This document shows positions 33,912 through 43,677 of a stretch of DNA of 64,000 nt, in pieces; position 1 is the stretch's first letter, and every line of letters starts with the position of its first letter. The stretch lies in the NCBI GenBank assembly GCA_033980235.1, contig CM067075.1, positions 24,003,061 through 24,067,060 of the forward strand, given 5' to 3'. The stretch is from Diadema setosum (lineage: Eukaryota; Echinodermata; Echinoidea; Diadematoida; Diadematidae). Made by a program: the position numbers and the translations under genes. The notes under the pieces were generated by a model. That model had not been told where the DNA came from. It was given only the letters and a program-made list of their open reading frames with translations, and ran no database searches.

Positions 33912-36726
33912 AATTGAAGAGAAGAAAATGGAGCAACAATTGAAATTGCGTGAGATGGAATTGGCTCATGCACAGACTGTTGGAAATCGTGAAAGGGCTC
34001 CCTCTGAATTTGATTTGGCTAGGAACATTCGATTGGTGCCAAAGTTTGAAGAAAACAGAGTCGATGCATATTTTGTGTCATTTGAGAAGGTGGCTAACAG
34101 TTTGAACTGGCCACAGGAATTTTGGCCCTTGCTCCTTCAAAGTGTGTTTGTCGGCAAAGCAGCCGATGTGTACTCATCTCTCTCTGAAGAGCAATCACGT
34201 GACTATGCTACAGTCAAGAAGGCAGTGTTGAATGCTTATGAGTTGGTGCCAGAGGCGTACAGACATAAGTTCAGAAATTCGTACCGCAAACCAGGCCAGA
34301 CACATGTTGAGTTTGCTCGTGAAAAAGAAATGACGTTTGATAGGTGGTACCGATCCCTGAAAGTGGATCAGGATTTTGATAACCTACGTGAGGTTGTTCT
34401 CTTGGAAGAATTCAAAAAGAGTGTTGCTTTCAGTGTGAGGTCGCATTTGGATGATCACAAAGTGACAAATTTGCATAAAGCAGCCTTGATGGCTGATGAG
34501 TATGAGCTGACCCACAGAAATGACAACAGACCACCTTTCAGGAATTTCTCTGGAAATAAGAGAGACAAAAATCAGTCGAGCAATCCAAAGAATGCTGGTC
34601 CTGAAAAAGGCACGAGTTCTGAAACTTCATCGGCACCAAAGCCTCAATCTGACAAAGGGTCCAGTACAAGTGCAAATGTCATCAAATGTTTTCATTGTAA
34701 CAAGACAGGGCATGTGAAGTCACAGTGTTGGAAGTTGCAAAACAAAACAAAGAAGGACATGGGATTTGTCATGTCAAAAAGTGTCCTACCCGAAAACAGT
34801 GTCCCGTTCAGTGAAACACAGGCCATTGAAAGTCGATCTCCCAAATTCAAAGATAGGACTAAGCAGGTAGATGAGAGCTATCGTAGCTTTTTGTTTGATG
34901 GTGAGGTGACCCCATGTACTTCTGGTGAGGCAGGTAAGCCAGTAGTCATCCTGCGGGATACAGGGGCCTCTCAGTCGTTGATGGTGGATGGTGGTATGAC
35001 TTTTCCACCAGATAGTGCAGTGAATGCAAAAGTCTTGATTCAGACTGTTGATGGCAGTTATATGTCAGTACCACTGTATAGAGTGGATTTGAAGTGTGAC
35101 CTAGTTTCTGGTCCTGTTACTGTTGGAGTTGTTCCTGAGTTGCCCATGGCAGGCATTGACTTCCTGTTGGGGAATGACTTGGCTGGGGACAAGGTGGTTG
35201 CGTCTCCAGTTGTTTCGGATAAACCAGTGATGGTTGCTGAAACTGAGCAGTTGCAGGAGGAGTTTCCTGGGATTTTCCCAGATTGTGTTGTGACTAGGTC
35301 TCAGGCTCGTAGAGCTGTTCAAGATGATGCGGATTCTGTTGATGTGGAGGAGAATTCCGGTGTTTGGTTGGCAGAAACCTTTTTCAAGGATTTGAATGAT
35401 GGGGTTGCTGTATTAGGCTCCGAGGCTAACAGTGATGGGCTGTTTAGCAAGTCTTCCTTGGTTGAAGCACAGCAGGCAGACTCTGAGTTGAAAGGCTTGT
35501 CTCAGACGGCGTGTTCTGAGGCTGAGGCTGAAAAGGTCCCTGAGTGCTATTATGTCAAAGATGGCATTTTGATGAGGAAGTGGAGACCTCCCCATAGGCC
35601 AGCTGATGAGGATTGGACGGTGGTCCGTCAAGTTGTTGTCCCTCCCTGTTACCGCGGTGAGATCTTGAGGATTGCTCACGAGTTACCTGTTGGCGGCCAT
35701 TTAGGCGTCAGAAAGACAAAGGATCGGATCATGAGGCATTTCGATTGGCCAGGGTTGAATGTGGATGTGGCTGAGTTCTGTAAGACTTGTCACACATGTC
35801 AAGTGGCTGGTAAACCACAGCATTCAGTGAAGCCGGCGCCATTGATTCCGATACCTGCGTTTGAAGAACCATTCAGTCGGGTTCTAGTTGACTGTGTTGG
35901 ACCTTTGCCTAGGACTAGGTCGGGTCATAAGTACCTCTTGACAATCATGGATATGTCTACACGGTTTCCAGAGGCTATCCCATTGCGAAATATCACTGCT
36001 AAGACTGTGGTAGATGCTCTAGTGCAGTTTTTCACTAGGTATGGGTTGCCCAAGGAAGTGCAGTCTGACCAAGGGTCAAATTTCATGTCAGGCATATTTC
36101 AAGAGGTGATGTATCGTTTGGGTGTGAAGCAGCTGAAGTCGTCAGCTTATCATCCCCAATCCCAAGGTGCGTTGGAGCGCTACCACCAGACCCTAAAGAC
36201 AATGATTAGGGCATTTTGTGAGGAGTATCCCGAGGATTGGGATAAGGGCATCCCTTTCCTCCTGTTCGCAACGAGGGACTCCCCAAATGAGTCGACGGGT
36301 TTCAGCCCATTTGAGTTGGTGTACGGTCATGAAGTTAGGGGCCCACTGAAGCTCATCAAAGAGAAATTCATGACTGAGGATGATGAGGTCCACCTACTTG
36401 ACTATGTGTCAAAGTTTCGTGAAAGGCTTTCAAAGGCTTGTGAGGTAGCTAGGGAACACTTGAAAGTGTCACAAGACTCAATGAAGAGAAAGGCAGACAA
36501 AAATGCCAAAGCCCGAACCTTCAAACCAGGTGACAAAGTTCTTGTACTGCTGCCAATACAAGGTGAACCACTGAAAGCCAAGTTCAGTGGCCCATACTGT
36601 GTCAAAAAGAAACTCAATGATGTGAACTATGTGATCAGTACGCCAGACAGATGCAAAGATCAGAGAATGTGTCATGTCAATATGTTGAAAGAGTGCTATG
36701 ACCAAAAGTCAGTTGGTGTGACATAG
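33802..36726 (+). CDS. Gag (C-terminal), protease and integrase in one uninterrupted frame
   Basis: The open frame of 974 codons has meaningful sequence from about 33880. The order is a charged coiled-coil-like helix; a capsid region with SCAN-like features (to about 34540); a CCHC zinc knuckle, CFHCNKTGHVKSQC, at 34687-34728; an aspartic protease with DTGAS at 34957-34971; and an integrase. The integrase has an H2C2 finger (35674-35802, ending CKTCHTCQ) and a catalytic core with D at 35890, D at 36067 and E at 36175, exactly 35 residues between the last two. A GPY motif follows near 36590. There is no YVDD-type RT motif and no RNase H between protease and integrase or after it. No in-frame stop interrupts the frame. 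It would act in particle assembly, maturation and integration. Confidence 0.9.
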   Translation: MTFQIKLKCQIKHGLSLLNWKSRREKRELELEMKKLEIEEKKMEQQLKLREMELAHAQTVGNRERAPSEFDLARNIRLVPKFEENRVDAYFVSFEKVANSLNWPQEFWPLLLQSVFVGKAADVYSSLSEEQSRDYATVKKAVLNAYELVPEAYRHKFRNSYRKPGQTHVEFAREKEMTFDRWYRSLKVDQDFDNLREVVLLEEFKKSVAFSVRSHLDDHKVTNLHKAALMADEYELTHRNDNRPPFRNFSGNKRDKNQSSNPKNAGPEKGTSSETSSAPKPQSDKGSSTSANVIKCFHCNKTGHVKSQCWKLQNKTKKDMGFVMSKSVLPENSVPFSETQAIESRSPKFKDRTKQVDESYRSFLFDGEVTPCTSGEAGKPVVILRDTGASQSLMVDGGMTFPPDSAVNAKVLIQTVDGSYMSVPLYRVDLKCDLVSGPVTVGVVPELPMAGIDFLLGNDLAGDKVVASPVVSDKPVMVAETEQLQEEFPGIFPDCVVTRSQARRAVQDDADSVDVEENSGVWLAETFFKDLNDGVAVLGSEANSDGLFSKSSLVEAQQADSELKGLSQTACSEAEAEKVPECYYVKDGILMRKWRPPHRPADEDWTVVRQVVVPPCYRGEILRIAHELPVGGHLGVRKTKDRIMRHFDWPGLNVDVAEFCKTCHTCQVAGKPQHSVKPAPLIPIPAFEEPFSRVLVDCVGPLPRTRSGHKYLLTIMDMSTRFPEAIPLRNITAKTVVDALVQFFTRYGLPKEVQSDQGSNFMSGIFQEVMYRLGVKQLKSSAYHPQSQGALERYHQTLKTMIRAFCEEYPEDWDKGIPFLLFATRDSPNESTGFSPFELVYGHEVRGPLKLIKEKFMTEDDEVHLLDYVSKFRERLSKACEVAREHLKVSQDSMKRKADKNAKARTFKPGDKVLVLLPIQGEPLKAKFSGPYCVKKKLNDVNYVISTPDRCKDQRMCHVNMLKECYDQKSVGVT

Positions 36727-37049
36727 ATAGTGGATAGCACAGTAGAATTCAAAGGTGAAAAGTTTTCACCGCATATCACTTACAGTGTATGTGTTTAGCA
36801 TATTGATGTATGCAAAATAGTTTGACATGATTGTATAAGCTCCGAGAATCCAAGCAATATCATTGTAAATGGTATTCATGAAAAGAGAACATGGAATTAA
36901 TGCAGCTATTCAAAAGGCATGTGATAGTATGTGATTATGGTTGCTTGAGTTGGATTTTACCTCACATTCGTTGTAAATAACAATGAGAAATTGTGAAGGT
37001 AAAAGAAACCCTTGCTACGGCAAGGCTTTCTTTTTCCCATGGGGGATGG
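36727..37049 (+). other. 3' non-coding part of the LTR element with hairpin and purine tract
   Basis: Stops occur in all frames, and no RT or RNase H trace is seen. At 37004-37031 the bases AGAAA, CCTTGC, loop TACG, GCAAGG and TTTCT form a hairpin with one C-C mismatch and a C(UACG)G tetraloop in RNA. ATGGGGGATGG at 37039-37049, directly before the 3' LTR, is the candidate polypurine tract, although it contains two T. Confidence 0.7.
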
Positions 37050-38198
37050 TGTCACAAATGTATACACACAAGTAGTTATGTACATGTATCAAGGCTGTAT
37101 GCATGGTTGTTTTAATGTGTATGTACACAGGGTGACCAGATTAATGGAGAACATTCTATATGATATAGATGTAGTACATACAGGCTGACCAGATCAGTGG
37201 AGAATTTTCTATGTGGTGTAGAATGTAGTTACAGTACATGTATGCATGTGAAAGGAAATACATTATAGCTCACTCAATCTAGAATGATTTCACCCATTCC
37301 AGAAAATTCTAGGAAGTGCTGGCTGAGTGAGGCACTGTCCCTATAGCCCAATGTGATTGGTAGTTAATTTTGGCAATGATGTTATGCACATATTAGGAAG
37401 TGAGCCATCCAGGATTCCTGGAATTTGGACTTGCTAGTATGTTCAGGTATGTAGCCCCAGGTTGGAGAAAATTACAGAATGTACTAGAAAGGGGTGAATG
37501 GATAGTATATAAGCTGGAGAAATTCTGCAGTAGGCAGAGTACCCAACACCTCTGCTCTGAGAGTTACGTCACTTCTGGCTCTGAAGCGACTTGTTATAGT
37601 CAGTCCTGTGTTACCTGCTGACCTGCTATACAAACTGTGTTTGTGGAGATAAGGCCTGGGAGACATTTTGCTTGCAGAGAATTAATTTGCCTACGTTGGA
37701 GATAGACTCCATATTTTAGTGTCAACGGACATTATTACGGCAAAGCTGTGACGGGCTGGATTCCTTGCTGGACATTATAAAGTGAATCATCATTCAACGC
37801 ATCAACTGGACGTGGTCGTCATAACTTTTGGATTTTGCACGTTTCGCCATGGACATACATTGTGGATTTTACCCCGGATTAATAACGAGGATTATCACAA
37901 CCTGCGCCTCTGGATTTACGTCTGAGGTATCATTCATCGGTGCATCGCGGATCATTCATCTGTGCATCGAACATCGTATCTGGACACTGTCAAAGGGTTA
38001 CTTGCTTTCAAATTTTGGACTGTAATGCACGTAAGTGATTCTATTACCGAGTTGTAATTGTTTGTATTGATCGTTATTGTACTGATGTGAAAACCGATTA
38101 CGAGTCTGTACCCACAATATCACTGTTAATAAACCGCCTGAACATTAGTTGATTGTTTCTTTTGTGCGATCATTCTCAGAGTGATTTTGGTCGTAACA
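37050..38198 (+). repeat. 3' long terminal repeat (1149 bp)
   Basis: This is the direct repeat of 32324-33471 with one extra G and one substitution. It ends GTCGTAACA and is followed by the target duplication ATGA. Confidence 0.95.
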
Positions 38199-38209
38199 AT
38201 GATTATGGC

Positions 38210-38480
38210 AAGCCGCAGGCAAACTTTAGGCAAGCTATGGAGTAGTTGTCATGGGAACCATACATTCTGAAAATTACAAAGAAGTATACAAGTAATTTGA
38301 ATACAGTACAAAAACTCATCATTTATGTTGGCTTCTCACAAGTCAGGCAAACTTTAGGCAAGCTATGGAGTAGTTGTCATGAGAACCATACATTCCGAAA
38401 ATTACAAAGAAGTATACAAGTACATAATTGTAATTTGAATACAGTACAAAAACTCATCAGCATTTGATATTTGTGTTTGC
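38210..38480 (+). repeat. Tandem duplication, about 127-bp period
   Basis: The segment starting CAGGCAAACTTTAGGCAAGC appears at about 38215 and again at about 38343, with TTGTCATG, AACCATACATTC and AAGAAGTATACAAGTA in both. It sits right beside the LTR element but outside it. Confidence 0.75.
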
Positions 38481-39110
38481 ATCTCACAAGTACAACATGT
38501 CCATTGTATTTCTTATGTCATCTTTTAAACAGTCCAATTAATTCTATTCACCTTCAGACTTTCATTGGAAGGATATTGGTCTTATTTCAGGCTGATGATT
38601 GATACTGAATTGTACCATGCTGTACCCAGTGCTGAATTACATAAGATATTCAAATGAAAACATACTATTGGTAGTCACTAAATTTGCTTTTATTTCCATC
38701 CTTGTTTCATTTCAAATGATAAGGCATTTGATACAATTCAATTATAGAATCTGCCAGTGTATTATAGGTTTAAGACACGCATGTTTTTAAATGTTTTTGT
38801 ATACTATTTGTCTAGTTTTTTGTTGTTGTTAAAAAAGTTGAAAAAGCTTGGAATATTTCCCTTGTCTGAAATTTTTTTCTTTCACATAGAAATGATGATA
38901 TAAAAAGTTGTACATTGTTATAATATAGTGTACACCATGTAGATGGTGGTACATTGTATACAAATGATATATACTGCCAGATCTTTTTTTTTTTTTCAGT
39001 ACAAAACACACAGATTAGCAAAGAAGTCATTTTCAGAGTATTGAGAAACATTTCATTACAGTGGTCAAGAACTTCTTTTGTATCAAAGCAGTAAACTCAT
39101 CAAACACAGG

Positions 39111-39185
39111 AGCTTGTGTGGCTCAAGTAGTTGAGACAACAGACTGTTCATCAAGAGGTCCCCAGTTCAAGTCCCCTTGCACCAG
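39111..39185 (+). repeat. tRNA-derived sequence (SINE head or tRNA pseudogene)
   Basis: TGGCTCAAGTAGTTGAG at 39119 resembles a pol III A box with one extra base. GTTCAAGTC at 39165-39173 fits the B box, 46 bases downstream. The acceptor stem does not pair well, so this is not a functional tRNA gene. A SINE is likelier, but its tail cannot be defined. Confidence 0.35.
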
Positions 39186-39698
39186 TTTAGGGAACATACG
39201 AAAGCGGCCATTAATCCTGTGGTTACGTGCTAGCAAGTACCCATTCCTATACTGTCCACATAATCATAAAACAAATAATGATTCATTTACTCAGTTGTTC
39301 ATACAGCTCTTGATGGTACCCATGCGACAGAGTGGTCCAATATTCAAACGGGCCATGTCTTCCTCATTAATCCCTGATTTTGCTAATATTTTCCTTTTTT
39401 TTTTTCAAAAAGCATCAAGTTTTTGCATCCATGGCAAAATTCTAAGAAATTGTTTGTCTTACATCTAGGTAGTTCTTTCAAAGCAAATGGCAGGAGTGAT
39501 TGTTAACAGGACTTTAAAGTCATTGAGATGTCTACAAGTTGTTGTTCAGCAAGCGGTGACATCGTTGTATGAAATTGTGGTATTTGTTGATTTAGCACAA
39601 AGTTTCTAATTGTGAAATCTTGCTCTTATCACAATGTGCATAATTGCTTTCGTTCAGGATTTTTTTCCCCTTTCTTTTCACCTTTTTTTTTTTCCCCC

Positions 39699-39720
39699 GG
39701 GGGGGGGGGGGGGGGGGGGG
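39699..39720 (+). repeat. Poly-G tract (22 G)
   Basis: A run of 22 G is preceded by five C and by T-rich sequence, and followed by TGGGG. It is a quadruplex candidate of uncertain true length. Confidence 0.85.
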
Positions 39721-40608
39721 TGGGGCTGTGCCACAACCATTCATTCAAAATACTAAAATGATTTGGTAGTGTAGAGCTTACACTGGGAGTGTATACTTTC
39801 CTGCCACATGAAGCTAGAGACCAAGGTACAGACTGTTGTATGTAAATCATTAGAGCTGTAGACTGGCTGCATACATCATGTCGTTTCCCAACAGCATTTC
39901 CTTGCCACACCCCGTAAATTATCTAGCAGCAGGAGATACAACTAACACGTTCAACCCATTGCAAGAGTATCAGGGCAGTTACCCCCACCCCCAGCCTAAT
40001 ACTGGCTAGTGATAAGGGTAGAGTAAAGATTAGTGTTATGGTTTTGGTTAGGTTTATGGTTGGAGTTTGGATTAGAGTTACTCTAGGTTCAGGATTAGGG
40101 TTAGGGTCAGGGGAAGGGTCTGTGGTAATTGCCCAGGGGGCATGGTATTTGCCCTAGACCTATTGGAAGACTTGTGCCCAAGGACGAATCTTGCTCTTGA
40201 AATGCTGCCTAGTGCATGACACATTCAGTATATTTTAGAAGCACAGTATCAACATTCAAATGTATAACAGTGAACCAAATATACGCCTAAGGCTTGACAT
40301 TGAATAGCATTGGCCCAGTGGTTCAGGGCAGCTAAAAATTTATGTTAGGCTACCAAACTTCTCAAAAGTTATCTTTTATAGTGGTCCGATTGAGCAGCTG
40401 GAATTCAAATTGACTGTTAATATTTCCTTTTATATTGGGCCACTACATTCCTTTTTTTAGGCCACCAAATTTTCAATTCAAAGATTTTAGTGGTACAGAT
40501 GGGTCACCAGAGAAGAAAGTTTAGTGACCCGCCCTGCAGTATTGGATTGGTAGATTTAGTACATCGTATCAATTTGTGTGCAGAGATTTATGACATCCTT
40601 GGCCCTGT

Positions 40609-43600
40609 TAAGGCCAAAAAAAAAAAATGGTTTGTTTGCCCTTCGCGACCGACCGAAAATCACGGAAATTTCGGGTCGCGTTTTTTTTTTTTTTTTTTTT
40701 TTTTTTGCTCTTTCAAGTTTATTTTTTTCCACAAATTTCATCTTCTACAAATTTGTGAATGGTTTTAAACCCAAAATTATCCATTTTAAGCTAGAGAAAG
40801 AATAAAAAAAAGTCTAAAAATGTTTGTCGTTTTTTTTTCATCTGATCGACCCGTCGTAATTGTGGTCGGGCCGCGTCGGTCCACAGGCTACGTTTTATAG
40901 CATGCATTGCATGCTACAATGTAGCTACCTTTTTGGCTCACATGCGTGCACACGCACGAAATCCAATCAATGCATGTATTATTATGCACTTAGTACAGGG
41001 CTGCACACTGGCGACATTCGCGCTAGCTTGCGCATTGGCGCTGCTCACGCACTGCTATGCCATGCAATGCAAAGCATGTACAGTGTAACTGCTTTTCGTT
41101 TGCTTGCGATCGGCGGTCATGCCAGACAAGAAGCATTGATAGAATTAGAAGTGCACGCATTTCTGGGTCATTTTACTCACGATCCGATCCCGGCTTCGCA
41201 GCAGCGTGGCAGTTGACATGTTAGAACTAATTTACTTGTGTCGATTTTTAGAAAAGTAAAAACATATTCGATATTCAGCGATACAGTAAATGGATCTGAT
41301 TGCGTTCAGTTTCATTTTACACAGTCATTTCACAAATGAATATTTTCATTCGTTCAGAATGATCTCACAATGAAGATGGGCGCAAAAAGGATCACGAAAT
41401 CGGCCCTTCCGTGTACTTTTTAAGAACGTATGTGAAGAGATAATACTAGGAAGAAAAAAAAATCATTAAATCATCGCAGTCCCGCTTACATATTTGAGGT
41501 AGAAATCGTCCCAAAAAGGATCATAAATTCGGCCGGCCGCGTCGTACACCTTTCAAAAGCTCATGTACGAAATGCGAAGAGATTATAGAGGAGAAAAAAA
41601 AAATAAAGGACACATTTGGTACGTGCATCATAAAAGATTACAGCCGAATAAAAATTCATGAAATCAACGCAATCCCGTTGAAATTTGAGGAAATAATAGG
41701 CGCAAAAGGGATCTTGAATTCAGTCCTGCATGCCGTGTTGGTTATCAAAACGCACGCACAAATGCGACGAGATTATCGGGAGAAAAATAAAAAAAAAACA
41801 CATTTTTACCCTTCTGGTGCGTGTATTACAAAAGATTACATCCGAAGTAATTAATGAAATCGCCACAAACCGGCTGATATTTGAGGTAGAAATAGGCGCA
41901 AAAAGGAACGTGAATTCGGCCGTGTCGCATACCTTTTAAGAACGCGGAAAGGACACATTTTCATCCCCTTTTGGCGCTTGCATCATATAGATTACAGCCG
42001 AGTAGTAATTCATGAAAATTTCGCAATCCCGTTGAAATTTGAGTAAACAATAATAGGCGCAAAAAGAATCTCGAATTCGGCCCTGCATGCAGTGTATAGT
42101 TTTGAAAACGCATGCACAAATGCGAAGAGATTATCGGGAGAAAAATAAAGAACGCATTTTCAACCCTTCTGGTGCATGTATCACAAAAGATTACAGCCGA
42201 AATAATTGACGAAATATCGCAATCCCGCTGGTATTTGATGTAGAAATAGGCGCTAAAAGGATCGTAAATTCGGCTTTGTCGTATACGCATGTACGAAATG
42301 CGAAGAGATTATAGGGAGAAAAATACAGGACACATTTTCAACCCCTTTTGGCCCGTGCATCATAAAGATTACAGCCGAATAATAATTCATAAAATCATCG
42401 CAATCCCGTTGAAGTTTGAGGAAACAATAGGCGCAAAAAGAATCATGATTTTTGGCCGTGTCGTATATCTTTTAAGAACGCATTTACGAAAAATAAAGAA
42501 CGCATTTTCAACCATTCTAGCTGGTGCGTGCATCACAAAAGATTACATCCGAAGTATTTATGAAATCGTCACAATCCCGCTGACATTTGAGGTAGAAATA
42601 GGCGCAAAAAAGTATCATGAATGCGGCCGTGTGGTACATCTTTTAAGAACGCACTTACGAAATTCGGAGAGTTTATCGGGAAAAAATAAAGGACGCATTT
42701 TCAACCCCTTTTGGCGCGTGCATCGTAAAATATTACAGCCGAAGTAATTTATGAAATCGTCACAATCCCGCTTATATTTGAGGTGGAAATGGGCGCAAAA
42801 AGGGTTGCGAATTCGGCCCTGCATGTCGTGTACCTTTCAAGAACGCATGCACAAATGCGAAGAGATTATCGGGAGAAAAATAAAGAACCCCTTGTATCGC
42901 GTGCATCAGAAAATATCACAGCTAAAATAATTCATTAAATCATCGCAATCCAACTGACCACCAAGAGCAGGTTACGCAGCAAGTTCGTGCGCTGATGTTT
43001 AGAAAAAGTCACAAACGCATTTTATACAATCTGATTTTGTTCATTACCATTTTACACTAATTCACAAACATTCTAATTTTTTCCTGTCTTTAAATTTCTT
43101 GTGCAATAAATAATGCAAGTTTAAAAAAAAAAAATTAATCTGTAAAATGTACATGGGGGGGGGGTACATCCATAAAAAACAAGGAAATAAGTTTGCAAGT
43201 CATTTAATGTTTTTTTATGTTGTCGTTGTTGATCGGTAAATTTTCTGTTCGGACCTGTACAAAATGGTAAACGGGGCATTTACCGGTCCGACAGAGACAC
43301 GTCGGACCGGCAGAAAAAAATGGGTTAGTGTGTAGCCCTTCACAAGATGGCTACTTTTGCAGCATCCGTTACCAGCTGTCATGGCACCAAAACTGTTTGG
43401 AGTTCAGTTGCCAGCATCTCACTGGAAGGTACTTTTTTGGAGCTGTTTGCAAAATTTAACAAAGATGAACGTTAATATAAGTGTTTGTCAGTAAGCGTTT
43501 CTGCCTCGCGTACCGGGCCCTGGCAAGACGTAAATTTGAATGAATCTCTTGGAGTTTTGAGTGCACTGACATGGAAAAAAGGGTACCCTGTATTAAAAAA

Positions 43601-43677
43601 AAAAAAAAAACCGACCTACCGACCCTCTTGGGTTTTGACAATTAAGGGCAAACAAACACTTTTTTTTTTTTGGCCTA
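40609..43677. mobile_element. 3.1 kb foldback-like structure enclosing a satellite array
   Basis: The left end has TAAGGCC, an A run, then GGTTTGTTTGCCCTT. The right end has AAGGGCAAACAAACAC, a T run, then GGCCTAA: an inverted repeat of about 30 bp. Next to the left end is a hairpin built on CGCGACC and GGTCGCG. Inside lies a further pair of ends, CAGGGCTGCACACT at 40997 and AGTGTGTAGCCCTT at 43327-43340, resembling the hAT-like ends at 12814-13855. The centre is a tandem array. No transposase is recognisable. Confidence 0.55.
41440..42955 (+). repeat. Satellite array of about eight 155-200 bp units, two alternating types
   Basis: Units can be phased on the word CAATCCCG (about 41478, 41669, 41866, 42023, 42220, 42400, 42571 and 42761). 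Each contains GGCGCAAAAAG, AATTCGGCC, GCGAAGAGATTATCGGGAG and AAGATTACAGCCGAA in order. One type reads CCCGTTGAAATTTGAGGAAA, the other CCGCTGATATTTGAGGTAG, and they largely alternate, which suggests a dimeric higher-order unit of about 370 bp. Frames through it are not conserved, so it is non-coding. Confidence 0.85.

Larger units (their letters stand above)
32324..38198 (+). mobile_element. Gmr1-like Ty3/gypsy LTR retrotransposon lacking RT and RNase H
   Basis: A complete LTR-to-LTR unit of 5875 bp is flanked by ATGA on both sides (32320-32323 and 38199-38202). It has 5' LTR, primer-site region, gag, protease, integrase, a 3' non-coding part, a purine tract and 3' LTR. No reverse transcriptase or RNase H domain exists anywhere in the 3578-bp internal region. 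The Gag and integrase resemble Gmr1-like elements, whose integrase lies before RT, so the missing part would normally follow the integrase stop at 36726. The LTRs differ at about two positions, so insertion is recent. The element lies in intron 2 in the sense direction and carries its own TATA box and polyadenylation signal. Confidence 0.9.

Noticed and set aside
35230..35560. Possible hidden reverse transcriptase between protease and integrase
   Set aside because: The 100-odd residues here form an acidic linker with FPGIFPDCVVTRSQARR and no RT motifs. The space is far too short for RT plus RNase H.
36727..37049. Remnant of RT after the integrase
   Set aside because: All frames contain stops and no conserved RT words; at most it is the untranslated 3' end.
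40020..40120. Interstitial telomere-like GGTTAGGGTT sequence
   Set aside because: Only two or three true TTAGGG units occur amid degenerate GGTT/GGATT words; not an array.
40490..40805. Lysine/phenylalanine-rich frames on both strands near 40.6 kb
   Set aside because: They translate A and T runs of the foldback ends.
41961..42824. Reading frames across the satellite monomers on both strands
   Set aside because: Frames shift between monomers because unit lengths are not multiples of three, so there is no selection for coding.
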